Below are positions 16,993 to 28,609 of a stretch of DNA of 44,452 nt, piece after piece (position 1 is the stretch's first letter; each line of letters begins with the position of its first letter). The stretch is from the NCBI RefSeq assembly GCF_000760515.2, contig NW_013546512.1, positions 1 to 44,452 of the forward strand, given 5' to 3'. Source of the DNA: Mitosporidium daphniae (lineage: Eukaryota > Microsporidia). The notes beneath the pieces were generated by a model, which saw nothing but the letters and a program-made list of their open reading frames with translations, did not search any database and had not been told where the DNA came from. A program made the position numbers and the translations under genes.

Positions 16993-17803
16993 GTTATACG
17001 TACCCCAGTCCTAGTACATCTTTTTTTAATTTAATTTAACTTTTAGGTGTTCTATGCTAAAACTCAATTGAATCAAATATACAAGCAATTCTTGGGCATA
17101 TGAATCGATCTGTTTCCCGTTTGATAAGTAAAGGCAAGCCTTTATACTCTTTTCAGATGTTTTGAATTAAAACAGTGAGAAGATATTAAAAAGAATGAAT
17201 CCATCGGCCAAAAAGTGCCGCATATTATCACTTTTAATGGAAGGGTTTGCCTAAAAGAGCTTTGTGAAAGGCATTATTGGATGATTGAAGGCCTCTTTTG
17301 CGTACGTATAGTCATCTTTAATGGTCATACCTGAACTTTCTGCATTTATGGCCTTTTTTTTGTTCATTGGAGTCTGGCACAACTTTGCAACTTTGAAGCT
17401 AATGTCTCTTCCAATTTTGCTTTATCAGATACGCAATCTTTATGCTCAGAATCCATGTTTTTTACGGAAGGAGCTAGTAGAAAAAATTTGAAAAATATCG
17501 CATGGAAGGTATTCAAGCGCTTAACTGTATTAATTTTGTTGTAACCTTTCTATTTTTGCTTGGAATTGAAATTGAAATCGCACATGGATAAAATGTCCAA
17601 ACAACTGCACCCGATAAGCGGTAATGGTACCAGCAGCCATTAGCATGCAAAGCAAATCACAAAATAATCCTTTGCAAGCGGAATCTATACGAAGAATTAC
17701 TTCAAATTTGTTATGCACGACGAAATGAAATCGCACATTGAGGTGTGCCCTCCTTGCTTTGAGACATGCGTGTCATATGCTTTTTGACTGATACATTTGC
17801 TTC
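16993..17803. other. AT-rich stretch without a supported gene
   Basis: About 800 bp with only short frames. I find no continuous reading frame over 70 codons with a credible start, no tRNA and no tandem repeat. It leads into the telomere-type tract at 17804. Confidence 0.5.
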
Positions 17804-17819
17804 AAACCCTAACCCTAAA
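17804..17819. repeat. Interstitial telomere-type tract (CCCTAA)2
   Basis: AAACCCTAACCCTAAA, opposite orientation to the tracts at 12501, 16823 and 25817. It falls inside a short plus-strand open frame (ATG 17766) where it again encodes Asn-Pro pairs. Confidence 0.8.
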
Positions 17820-17952
17820 TCCAATGGTATGAATTCATCAAAAAAGCCATGTGAACCAATCAGATTTGAATGCGATTTGTGTTCATTAAAACGGGTCGCT
17901 TGCACCAACCAGACCCGAATTTTATTCCAGTTGATTAAACGAAATTCGGTCG

Positions 17953-18795
17953 ATGATGCAAACATCTTCTTCACTCGTCAAATACGGATGTATGGCGGTG
18001 TTATCCGTTTGTATTGCGGCTATGATTGTTTATTTTGGCATGTTAAGAGGCACATCCGTGTCGACGGCGCCAGCAATCCGCAAAGACACATCTCTAGAGC
18101 CGTCGTTGGTATCTTCACAGCCCCGTTTTGAAACTTTAAATTCCTCTTTCATAGCCTTAAACTCCTCTTTCATAGCCTTAAACTCCTCTTTCATAGCCTT
18201 AAACTCCTCTTTCATAGCCTTAAATTCTTCGACAGCTTTAAACTCCTATTTGGCACCTTTCAATTCGTCTTTGGAAGATTCACAAGCCGATTTGATATCT
18301 TCACAAACCCCATTTCCATATGTAGAATCCCTTTTTGTACCTTCAAATTCCTCTTTTAAATCTCCAGATAGTGCGCCTGCACGCTCTTACAATACGTCCA
18401 TGGCCAGTATTTCCACACATTGGAAAGTAATCGACTTTCTGGGCGTCAATCGCAAGATATGCCTGAATAAAATTATGATAGCTTGCGCCTCTTCTGGAAC
18501 CAGTGTTCTACTGGTTATCAGTTACCAAATGTTCCAAAAATGGCTCCACGAGCCTCGTCCAAAAAAACACAAACCTCCCCCAATTGAGTATGAAAGAGGT
18601 TTGATTCTATTTACAATTTCGTTCTTTTATTCGTATTTTGAGCTTCTTATGAAGAAGCCCTCTGAGCTGAAACACTTTAATAACATTTTTCAAGAATCTT
18701 TTTCTACTGTCTTGCTTCGGTCTTTGTTTAACTTAATGTTATTCGCTGCCCTCTACAGCATTCTCCATAATTTAGCATCGACTTTTTATATATAA
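17953..18795 (+). CDS. Multi-pass membrane protein with Asn-Ser-Ser repeats
   Basis: Single exon, 280 aa (ATG 17953, or 17956). Not recognised. The N-terminal anchor is at residues 12-31 (CMAVLSVCIAAMIVYFGM). An extracellular-type Ser/Asn-rich segment follows, with about five NSSFIAL repeats, so many N-X-S/T glycosylation sequons. Three further hydrophobic segments come after residue 165 (ASSGTSVLLVISYQMF; LILFTISFFYSYFELLM; LLRSLFNLMLFAALYSIL). A basic Pro/Lys loop lies between the first two. The codon pattern is AT-richer than in housekeeping neighbours. Lineage-specific surface protein is the likely class; function unknown. Confidence 0.65.
   Translation: MMQTSSSLVKYGCMAVLSVCIAAMIVYFGMLRGTSVSTAPAIRKDTSLEPSLVSSQPRFETLNSSFIALNSSFIALNSSFIALNSSFIALNSSTALNSYLAPFNSSLEDSQADLISSQTPFPYVESLFVPSNSSFKSPDSAPARSYNTSMASISTHWKVIDFLGVNRKICLNKIMIACASSGTSVLLVISYQMFQKWLHEPRPKKHKPPPIEYERGLILFTISFFYSYFELLMKKPSELKHFNNIFQESFSTVLLRSLFNLMLFAALYSILHNLASTFYI
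18136..18225 (+). repeat. 21-bp coding minisatellite (NSSFIAL repeat)
   Basis: Four near-identical 21-bp units of the type TTAAACTCCTCTTTCATAGC plus C, then a decayed fifth. Unit length is a multiple of three and copies differ by single C/T changes, so expansion looks recent. Confidence 0.9.
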
Positions 18796-18917
18796 CTTGA
18801 GCACACTTAAAAGCGCACGGAATCGCTTATTGATCGATTCAAGCGCTATAAAAGCAATAAAATGCCTTCAATCTTTTTGGTAAGCAGTCCGTTTTTTAAT
18901 TGCCAAAAGACACGGTT

Positions 18918-18933
18918 GTACATCATGATGTAC
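18918..18933. other. 16-bp perfect palindrome
   Basis: GTACATCATGATGTAC, in the 178-bp gap before the gene at 18974. It could be a dimeric factor site or chance; not seen elsewhere in the window. Confidence 0.3.
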
Positions 18934-18973
18934 GGTTTATGAATTGGCGATAATTTACAAACTCTCTTGACCA

Positions 18974-20619
18974 ATGGATGGCTTCATTGGTCGTTGTTGA
19001 GATTGACGTGCATGTTGCAACCCCAATCTCTAAAATCGTTTAGATCGAAATTGGAGGCCGAAGTTGCGTCAGAGTCTGCCGAGCTCTGTGCGAATCAATA
19101 TTTCTCGGCGGCCGATATACGTCGGTATGCCGCTGAGCGGCATTTATTGTGTCGATTTAATAAAAAAGCTGCAAGGGCCCATTTTAATGTTTAAAATTGC
19201 ATACGGCTCTAGCCTGGTACACGATGGAGAACTACTGATGTTCAAAGACGACCTAAACTATATGCTTTCAGATATCGAATCCCTGCCCGAAAGCTATGCT
19301 AAGGCTCTAGGGTAACTCTTGGTGCAGTAACCGATAGCGTGCTCGAACTGTGTATCAAGCTGAAAACGCCAAAATTCTTCATGCTCTTCAAATCGCTGGA
19401 TTACCAGGACGTTTTTTTATCCAAGATCTTGGGCGACGGTCTGCAAGAAGAAAATAAAGGCTCTTCCGCAAAGTTGGATTTTATGGCAGCAATTTTGCTG
19501 TTCAGCTTGATGTACAGTGAAGTGCACTACAGACGCTTTTATTTCCAAAGCGAGCGGATGCCATCATGCAGCATCATCTTTATGCCGTCCTCAAATTATG
19601 CGCTCAGCAAGTTTATCCTTCGAAATCTGTCAAGGTCGGACGTTTCCATTGTAGGGTTGGATTTTTTATCCCGCTGCTTTGAAAATGAACGCATCCCACC
19701 GGCAAAGGCCGATGCCATGAAGTCGAGATTTGTGCAATTAATGTCAGATGTGGATGTTTGTGCCAAAGTGTCCACATTGGGGTATCTTTGCTTCGTCTAT
19801 TTGCATTTGTTTTCCGTGCAACTGGGCAAACTTGCCAATGTTGACCAGCACGTTGAGCTATTTAAAAACGCGGATCTTTTCAGCCTGGTGTGTGATGCCC
19901 GCGAGTTTCCGTTGCCATACAAGCTGGACATCATTGATGCCTTTTGGCCGCTGCTGCCACACTGCGAAGGCAAGCTATTGCCGTATTTATACGGGCGTTC
20001 CAGAGCAGAAAATGTTTCCTGCTCCAAACTATTCAAGTCCCTGATGAATATGATTCCCAACAAGGCAACCCTTCTATTGGCGCTATCGCTGGATGGCTTT
20101 AATGAATGGATTTGCGGCCTGTTAGTTGATGTCCCCGATTTGAGGGACACACATGCGGCAACGAGCGATGCCGAAAGCAACGAGTACATTGTGTTCTACA
20201 TCGGCTTTCTTAGCAACTTTTTTGAAAAGGCCAACATGCTCATTATTGGCGAAGAGCAATGTACACGGCTGACAGCGATCGTTCCGGCCACCGCAGGCCA
20301 GCAAATATTGGCGTGGTTTTCGAAAATCACAGCCATGATGCGAAGGGGGTCGACCCTTGATGCAACGTTTGCAGAGGCTCTGATGTTCCCCTTTTTAACC
20401 AGCCTTTGCGGACACGTAGCTCTTCACTTGAAACTGTGTAACTTATACGACTCCATGTGTGTTGCTGACTTGAAAACGTCGGTGTTATCTGCGCTACAGG
20501 CCATCATCAACGCACAAGCAACGGACGCCTGTGATACGACGGCGCGCAGCGGAGAGCCCAATTTTCTTGAAAAAGAATGCAAAGCTCTTTTCAACCTGCT
20601 CTCATTGCATCTAAATTAG
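18974..20619 (+). CDS. Unrecognised all-helical (armadillo-like) protein
   Basis: Three exons (18974-18989, 19044-19311, 19338-20619), introns 54 and 26 nt, 521 aa. The first exon carries only ATG plus 13 nt. No motif is recognised. The sequence is regularly amphipathic and helical with Leu-rich segments repeating every 40-50 residues (for example LGYLCFVYLHLF, YKLDIIDAFWPLLPH, KATLLLALSLDGFNEWI). This suggests a HEAT/armadillo-like solenoid, possibly a fast-evolving assembly chaperone or adaptor. There is no signal peptide. The upstream exons are supported by frame continuity only; the third exon (427 codons) is secure. Confidence 0.6.
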
Positions 20620-20715
20620 ACTTAAATTGATTAAATTTTGATCTGCTTGGCAAACACCGATGTTTACGTGCACGACGGCCAATGATTATTTTGCCACCTC
20701 CATCAACACTTCTCG

Positions 20716-23063
20716 ATGCGTCGACCATTGACCAGATATATTGCAGCGTTTCTGCTTGTCTACACTTTGGTTGGGGCTTTGTATCTTTTTGGCCTGTTCG
20801 ATTTGAATGTATCCGGACCCTCGGCAGGTGAAAATGGAAATTCGCCTTCCCATCCCATCGGCATCAAGATGAAAAAAGCCACGGCAGATTCATACTCCAA
20901 CAATGGACATGACGACATGGACGATCAATTGATGGTCGAATATGAATTGGAGGACGAGCCCTCGACCCTGGCTTCCACGCACAACTTGGCCCTTGGGGCA
21001 TCGCTGAAATGGAAGAAGACCCTTTTGGAGTGTTCCAGAGCCAAAAAAGACCTTCGAACCGCAAAATCCCAGCTTCTCTCTCAGGATAAAGGTATATCGT
21101 TGGCGTTCATCTCCCCTTCCCAATAGAGTCGGACCGCTTGAGATATTTGCTGAACCTGGCCACACTTAATCCAAGATGCTCTAGCGCAGACATACCGCCG
21201 ATGGAGGAAGATGCTGCACAAAATGCAGCTCCAAAATTTTTGGCCGAAGAATACACAGAAAGGCTGGATCCCTCGTCCATCTACTGCCTTGGGACGGATC
21301 GAGATTCACGGACTTGCCGAGTTAAAAACTTGTACTACAATGTGAAGGAGAAAAGGTTTTTTCTCATCAAAGGGGCGCTTTCCGAATCAGTTGGACTCCC
21401 CAGTGCTACGCAATTGGAGTCTGATGGCGGCATTCTGGTCGACTTGACCTCGCTCCAGAACCACGCCATTTTTTCTTGGAGTCCAGAGCTGGTCGAGGAT
21501 GGCTTTCTAGATAAACCCCAGACAATTCATCGCATATATGACAAGTCTGTGCTTTTCAGCAGATTTGTGCCGGGAAACACGATGCACTCCATCCATGATG
21601 ATCTTATCGGCTATTATTATCTTCTTCGCCGTTGGCTGCCTTCCTTTAAAGACGATTTGGAGGATCCTTTTGACAGAAGCCATCATTTGGTCTTTTTAGA
21701 TGATCACGGTGAAGGCCCCTATTCCCATCTATTCAATCACCTGACCGATTGGCCCATACGCTATAAAGTGAAGGATCTGGACAATGCTACTCCCGAACAC
21801 TCGTTAATCGTCTTTAAGGATGCCATTGTTGGCAACAGCAAGGAGGCTAATTGGTACCAATATGGGTTTTCAGAGCCCCAGGGCCCTATTCCAGGGAAGA
21901 AAGTTTCTGGAGACAAGGTGAGGGTCGTTGCTGCATACTTGCTACGAAAGCTGGGAATTCCACCGTGGAATCTCACGGTCGTTCGGGAATCCATTTCAGA
22001 AGCAACTAGACGGACGCTGTTGGATCAATTCCAAGACATCATTTCGGAACATGCCAAGGAGTATCACGACTCGGAGGGCCCACCGCCCACAACACCGGCA
22101 TTGCAGGAAGTCGCACCTCCCAGCGACGACAAGCTAGATTCGCCTTGCATAGCAATCTTTTCTCGACGAGGGGACCGTCTAATGGTAAATGAGGGGCGAT
22201 TGGCTCTGGCCCTAGATCGGGCGTTTGGGCTGCCAATCTATTTTATACGCAACGAAGATCTTTCGTTTGAAAAGCAAGTTTCCATCTTGAGAAGGTCGAT
22301 CATTGCAATTGGGATGCATGGATCGCTTCTCATCTTGAGTATGTTTCTTCCCCCGAGAGCTCTGCTTATTGAGCTCTATCCCCTGTGGGTCCCCGGAAAT
22401 AATTATACCCCCTATAAGACGCTTGCTGCACTGCCAGGTATCGATTTGTGGTATGGCGCGTGGATGAATAAGCATCCAAAGCTGAACATCCCACATCCAG
22501 AGTATCCCGCCTCTCATGGCGGGCTGCAGGATTTCAGCGAAGAACTACGAAACAGGGTTTTGTCAACAGAGGGCGTGCCCACTCATCTTTGTTGTACAGA
22601 CCCTTTTTGGCTCTTTCGCATTTACCAGGATACATATGCACACATTCCAGAGATTCTGGGTGACTTCATTGCGCCTGGACTGGCTGCCACAAATCGGGAT
22701 CTTCAGCAAGACGCACATAATCTGTTTAAACGCCGCTCAAATAGCTTGAACATCCCACCGGCTCAAATCAACAGCGACATGGTTTCATACCATTGGAGCT
22801 TTGAACCGTTTTCTTTGCATTTGAAATGGGCAAAGCCGTGGAATGTCAATGAGGTCAAAAGATATGGCGTTTGGATTCATCAGATTTACTATGAATACGA
22901 CACGAACCAGGCGATGGTGGACATTGTTGACCTTGATCCTGCGGTGTGTAATAAGGGTGAGGTGCATTTGTGGATCCGATCATACTATGATTCTGGTGAA
23001 GCCGCCGATGCCCACACCCCATGGAGTAAGAAGGTCGTTTGTTTGTGTCCAAAAACGCCGTAA
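20716..23063 (+). CDS. GT61-family glycosyltransferase, POMGNT2-like, with C-terminal FN3-like domain
   Basis: Two exons (20716-21091, 21127-23063), 35-nt intron, 770 aa. A type II membrane topology is clear: short basic tail, then TM at residues 8-28 (YIAAFLLVYTLVGALYLFGL). A Ser/Asp-rich stem and a short coiled coil follow. The luminal GT61 domain shows TCRVKNLYYN, FVPGNTMHSIHDDLIGYYYL, VFKDAIVGNSKEANWYQYGF, IFSRRGDRLMVNEG and IIAIGMHGSLLIL. The last 100 residues resemble the fibronectin-III domain of POMGNT2 (RYGVWIHQIYYEY; GEVHLWIRSYYDS). In animals POMGNT2 adds beta-1,4-GlcNAc to O-mannose in the ER. Donor and acceptor here are inferred. EOGT and plant-type GT61 enzymes are alternatives. 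Confidence 0.8.
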
Positions 23064-23228
23064 AGCCACATCCTATTCTTTGTAATTAATCAAATAAATT
23101 GCCGTAACTATTGTCACTTCTTGCATGTCACACTGATGCTTATAGGATGGCATCGGTCACTGGATTTGGGTGAAAAATGAAACTTTATAAAATGACAAAA
23201 TTACGAGGTGATAAAATGGCGTTCAAGT

Positions 23229-25710
23229 CTACGCATTTGCACGGCTACTCGCCACGGCAGCCATGGTCTGGATGGACCTATCAAAGCCAAGCTCATATCT
23301 AAATGGCAAATGGTGCGCAATCGAATTCGAGGTGACGAGCATATGGCAATGGTGCTGTCCCTGGCTTCTCTGCAGAAGCGTGTACTTGAACGCCTTATCT
23401 GGGCATATGCTGGACGCTAGGTGGGTATATTCTTCTCCCGCTGCGGGAGATGAAAACTCTAGCGTTGAGGGGAGCTCATCTACTTTGTATATTTGGTAAT
23501 ATATCCCAGGGGAAAGCAACTTGATATTATTACAGGCATCTGGGAGCAGTTGATTTGAAGATGATGGCGATCGTGATCGTGATCGTGACAAACTATTTCC
23601 TCTTAATAATTTGTCGGTGCTTTGGATATCATTCATTGCCTCCTCAAAGACGGGAGAATCTTCGTTGAGATAATAGAAAAACGAGCGGCTAACATATTTT
23701 GATGCGACCATGATGAGCGTGCAAAAGTCTCGGATCGATCCAAATGAAAGATGCGAAACCAAGTCGTTGCCATAGTTGAAGGTAAAGATGTTCCCATGGC
23801 ACTGCGAGCGCTCGACAAGATGCTCCGAAATAACTGCCGGCGTGCCATAACAATAAAAAGACAAGTCATCTGGGTGCCATTGCGTGGATTTTGAAGACTC
23901 CCAGAGATCATTGAGCAGAAGGCCGAGGATGGCACACACACCGGCCCCCATGGAATGGCCACAGACAACCACTTTTTTGGTGTTGTACACGCCCATGTAT
24001 TTTGGGATGGTGTCCGAAAAGACATTTTCAACCATCCATTGCGCGCATGTGAAAAACCCGCCATGGAGAAGCCCCTCTTTCCACGATATGTAGTCACAGT
24101 TGAAGTCTGTCACGGCGTCAAATAGAGACTAAAAATAGGCAAAACCCCCCTACCATTGAGCCGCGAATGGAGATGATGATCGAGTTTGTCTCTTTGTCGT
24201 AAAAAAGCAAATAGGCCGGCTGATACACCGACATCTGCTCCAGCTCGTTGACAAGCAAGTGAGCAGGGTCGATTTGCAGATACTGCACGATCGCCACCTT
24301 GTTGGAGATAAGCACATCTACATTCTGAATTGGCGATGCTTACCCTTGATGGCTGCGTTTGAGGACTTTTTGATATTTGAATAGGCGATGCCAACGCGTC
24401 CCTACATCCGTTAATTGGGCAATAAAATTACATAGGCAGCACAGGCGTATTTCAAAATCGCCCTTGCAGTTGAGTATACCTTGGGATTTGTCTCTATAAC
24501 ACCACTTGGGATGCTAGCAGGGTGAGATTAAACTACAAGCCAACTACCTTGAATTTCGGGCATAATATTTTGACAGAAGAATGATGGAAAAGGTCACCAA
24601 GGCATGTGAAAGCTCCAGCCCACGTAGAGCTCCCTCTAAATGGTTCTGGATGTCCAAAATTGCCTTGAACGCCTGCTTGTCAAGAAAAGGCGCACAACAA
24701 CCTAAACAAGGATTTGGTTTCATGTATCTTGAGCGCAGATATATCGATTTGGCCTCTAAAAGATACGACAATAAATGCGGCATACCTTCGGCAGTAAGAG
24801 GCTTGTTGGAAAAAGACTGCGTTTTGAACATATCTTGCCTTACAGCCGAAATGGGATACGTAGTTGTATCGTAACTGATTTTGCAGCTGTCCCTTAAGCC
24901 ATTTGCGTTCAAAAACTGCGAAATCCCATGCGACACAAACTCGACCGAAATGCCAACCAGACCCTAGAATATAAAGATGCCTTTACCCGTGTCGATGAGC
25001 TGTCTAGTGGCTCTTGACTCGGCATAAAGTATAAAGACTCGGTGTGCCTGGCGCCCAACAGCTCCAAATACATGGTAAAATTATCTCCGTGGCTGTGAAA
25101 CCTGGATATCTTAATTGCAGCCTTTCCAATTAACTTGCTTCCAAACGGGAACGGACATCCTCTCTTTGCAAACAAATCGATCTAAAGCTTAAACTGATCT
25201 TGATCGTACATGCACATAATCAAACAGCTCGGCATGCAACGAAACCCAAAAGATAAACTTTTGACAGAGTTCAATATTGGCGTTCGACTGTACCGGCTTT
25301 TCGCGGGATCCAACAGAAACCAGCACCATATCACCATTTCTAGATATGGGCGAGGAGATCAAAGAAGACGAAATAACGGTGTTTTGTGGATACCATTTCG
25401 GCTTTTTATTTACACCAAGCTGAAACGGTTCACCTTTATAGTAATGCGACCCCACTTTAAGCATGAGGTAAAAGTCATTCAAAAGATGCTCGGCCGATAT
25501 AACTTGAAGGACTGTGATGATAAGTGCATGTTTTTCTCCCCTCAAAAGCGGATTTTTCTCTTCAACGTAATAAGGAAACGATGTCGAAAAAATCGATTGC
25601 GATTGGTCTGGAGTTATCAATGAACCGGTTTGCGCCTCGATATCGATTATTTTAGAAGAAAAGCGCTCTTTCATCGGCTGGAAATGGCTCGGTGTAATTA
25701 TTTCTATCAT
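23229..25710 (-). CDS. C2-domain class 3 lipase (diacylglycerol lipase-like)
   Basis: Seven exons (25210-25710, 24987-25181, 24548-24963, 24432-24513, 24344-24401, 24154-24317, 23229-24128), introns 28, 23, 34, 30, 26 and 25 nt, 771 aa. The N-terminal 150 residues look like a C2 domain (ALIITVLQVISAEHLL..; ELFDYVHIDLFAKRG). The central helical region contains ILKYACAAYGRVGIAY. The lipase_3 domain has SIIISIRGSMSLFDAVTDF, the nucleophile elbow VVVCGHSMGAGVC, a candidate Asp in NYGNDLVSHLSFGS and a candidate His in AHHLPFRYEL. This pattern matches sn-1-specific diacylglycerol lipases. An Arg-Ser repeat lies in the lid region. The start at 25710 is the first ATG in frame; a longer ATG frame upstream (25774) is out of frame, so the N-terminus is uncertain. 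Confidence 0.8.
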
Positions 25711-25816
25711 CCAAGAATAGCAGGAAGGTTGATTCGATATCAAGAAATCCAATCATTTCTTGCCCGGCTGTCATTTTACAAATGACTTGCGGTGCAAATT
25801 TTACTGTGTCAATTTA

Positions 25817-25833
25817 TTAGGGTTAGGGTTAGG
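25817..25833. repeat. Interstitial telomere-type tract (TTAGGG)3
   Basis: Nearly three units, in the gap between the C2-lipase start and the REXO4 stop. Unlike the other tracts it lies between two conserved genes. Confidence 0.85.
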
Positions 25834-25942
25834 ATTGGCTGAGAAAGATGGCTACAAAACTGCTACTTGATGACGGGTCAATGGGTGGTCGGTGGGTTAG
25901 ATAGACCAAACAACACTGCTTGCATTTGAACGGAATTTGATG

Positions 25943-26807
25943 TCAATTTTCGCATGATAATGCAGCATCTTCTTTAGCCATTTTGTACGGGGATTTTCTG
26001 CGTGGCGAAAGGAAATGGGAATCCCATTGCGCCTTGTACTTTCGATAAATCAACATCGCTGCGCGGGCATCCTCGACCGAATTATGTGTTGACGTTTGGA
26101 TTTCAACATTCAACAGGGCAAGGGTCAGTTTTTTTAAGCTTGGCGTTGCGTGACAGTTTATAAGCTTTCTTAGCGGCTTCCAAGTGGATGTGTCTCTGAT
26201 CCTCTTTCTGGATATACTGATCATTAGAACCTAGTCGAAGTTAGGCCTACATAGCCTCTCTTACTTTAAAGTCGTTTGAAAGCCCATGCCCAACGACAAT
26301 CCGGTTCTCTAGTATCGAATTTACTTGATTGATGACGTTGGTGAGCGTTTCGCCCTTCGTCAGATGCCAGGGTTTGATCCCGGTGATTTTTTCGCGGTAA
26401 TCTGTGACGCGTTCCAGCGGCTTCACATAGGCATCCAAAAGCACATGACCATGATAATTGACAATGGAAACTCGTGCAAGTATCGACCGAATGCCATGTG
26501 GTCCGACACCCACCATTTCGCAATCGATAGCAACATACTTGCCAGGATCCCTAGTTGTAAATACAATGTGCACGCGAAACTTTGAATCCGAGCCATAGTG
26601 TGGGAAAAGTTGCAAGAGCGACTCTGAGGACGGTTGGTCAATGGCTTTCTGCGAAAGCCCAGTGGACGAATATCCAGCTGCAGACTCCGCAGGTACCAAT
26701 GCAGGGGTATGCAGATGCTCACTGGAGGTGGGTTTTTCGGCCCCTCGGGGCTTGGTTGAAACCCTCTTCATTGAGCGACGTAACGCTTTCCAATTAGCAT
26801 CTGGCAT
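25943..26807 (-). CDS. REX4: RNA exonuclease 4 (REX4/REXO4)
   Basis: Two exons (26265-26807, 25943-26230), 34-nt intron, 276 aa. DEDDh exonuclease motifs are complete: Exo I YVAIDCEMVGVGPHG, the SILARVSIVNYHG strand, Exo II VVGHGLSNDFKV and Exo III HNSVEDARAAMLIYRKYK. RDTSTWKPLRK and TPSLKKLTLALL are typical of REXO4. The N-terminus is a basic Ser/Pro-rich extension. Yeast Rex4 acts in the nucleolus in rRNA processing (ITS1). The intron splits the motif II region and both halves are needed for the fold. Confidence 0.92.
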
Positions 26808-26900
26808 AAATTTTAAAAAATTTCGCTAATGTTTTATTAATTAATGACCGGATTGGGATCAATGAATCAACGGGCTTGGACCTAATGGGGTCAGTATAGT

Positions 26901-28609
26901 TTACATGGTTACAATATCGTCGATCTTCATTATCATGGCAATGGTTTCACTAGCAAGCTCAATTGCAGACGTAGTCACCAACAGCGGCTGAACGACATGT
27001 TCGGCAAGCATGTCGGAAATGCACCCCTAAAGTTTAGAAATACAACGTGCAACCACCTTTCGAATGTTAATTCCACAGTTGGACTCGCCCTGGGCATGTC
27101 TACTACGAAGCTCGGTGACCATGGTCAATGGATCAAGACCGGCGTTTTCGGAAAGAGTTATGGGAACCACATCAAGGGCCCGAGCATAAGCGTCCACACA
27201 TATTGAGGCTTTTCCGGAAAGCGAATGGGAGGCCCATTGGCCCAGAAAAGAGGAGAGGTAGGATTCCGGGAAACCGCCACCTGCAATGAGCTGCTTTTTT
27301 CTGACAAGACAACGAAGGACACACAAAGCATCGTGAAGAGATCTTTCAGCCTCGTCAAGGACAACTTGGGAAGCACCGCGTACCAAAACGGAGGCAGTCT
27401 TGCCGCCGTTTTTGATTCCGCTGACACGGACATATTTGGAGCAAGCGCCCTCCATTGAGATTTCCTCGACCAAATCTGCAGATCCCAGCTTGTCTTCGGA
27501 AAACGAAGAGATATCTGCAATTGGCTTGCACCCGAGCGTCTTTGCAATAAAATCGATCTCATCCCTTTCGATGTCCGAAATTACCATGACCTTCAACTTG
27601 GAAAGAAAATTCAGGGCCATCTCTGAAAGAGCGTCTCGAAGAATGGATTTCTGTACCAGTAAGACGTTGCAGTTGGCTTTTTTGATCTTTTTGCAAATGT
27701 TCAGCAAGTATTCGCGCTCTTCTTTCAGGATTTTGTCAATTTGGCGATAATCGGTGACGACAACTTGACTTTCCATGTCCGTTTTTGGAGGGGACAGTTG
27801 GAATTGAATGAGGCCAATTTTGGCCTTCTCCATCTTCAAAGGGCCGCTGGCAGATGAAACTGCAGGCTGCCTCAAAAGAAGGCCACCTGCGTCCATCAGC
27901 TCGAGATCTTCCAGGGTGCATCCAAGCTTTTGGATGACCCGAATATCGTTCAAGTCTACCGAGCACTCGGAAAGGTCTGCAACGCGCAAGATCGAATCCA
28001 CCGCAACTGCGGACATCATCGGGGCCAGTTGCGAGACGATTTTTGAATTCAAAGAGGTGGAGGCGCTCCAAATCAAAGAGGCACGGTCAGAAAGATCGAC
28101 CGTGATGGAAACGGACTCCAAAGCCTCAACGGCCTTGCGGGAGGCAAGTAGAAACGACTCTGCAATGACCGTTGGATGGATTCCCTTTTCAAGCAGGCCC
28201 TCTGCGGCATTAAGCAAAGCTCCAGCAATCACAACCACGGAGGTTGTCCCGTCGCCGGTCTCTGCATCCTGAGCCTCTGAAAGCTCAACAAGCATTTTAG
28301 CGCAAGGGTGCAAAACGGACATGTTTTTTAAAATGGTGGCGCCATCATTTGAAACCAGAACTGACGTTGGACTTGTGACAATCTACAAGGTTAGCCATAT
28401 GCGATCCAACCATCTTATCCATGCCCTTTGGCCCGAGAGACGATCGGATTGCATCGGCAACCGCTATGCGTAAGCGGAATTGCAAGGATACCTTTGGCTG
28501 CCGTGATGTTACTGAGACGAACCTCATAAGGCTTGTCCTTGTCCTTAAATGCCATCGTTTTTGGACCGCCCGATGCACCAGCACCAGCACCAACAGCAAT
28601 TGTTGCCAT
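26901..28609 (-). CDS. CCT4: T-complex protein 1 subunit delta (CCT4)
   Basis: Four exons (28492-28609, 28411-28463, 27057-28382, 26901-27026), introns 28, 28 and 30 nt, 540 aa, the usual family length. Group II chaperonin motifs: [45 protein letters not shown] (catalytic GDGTT) and [41 protein letters not shown] and GSADLVEEI identify the delta subunit. It forms part of the eight-subunit CCT ring folding actin and tubulin. CCT3, another ring subunit, is at 40217-42123. The first exon is Gly/Ala-rich. Confidence 0.95.

Noticed and set aside
17804-17819. CCCTAACCCTAAA as a telomerase RNA template
   Set aside because: The length (two repeats) would fit a template, but the same motif occurs at three other places here, no pseudoknot or flanking conserved RNA elements are visible, and it lies within a possible coding frame.
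25743-25774. Alternative N-terminus for the C2-lipase from ATG 25774
   Set aside because: Frame ends at TAA about 40 codons later and no GT donor exists before it to join the lipase frame; the ATG at 25710 is used instead, though a frameshift error is possible.
27808-28272. 154-codon plus-strand frame with Ser/Thr-rich product
   Set aside because: Antisense to the well-supported CCT4 gene; no own start context or motif.
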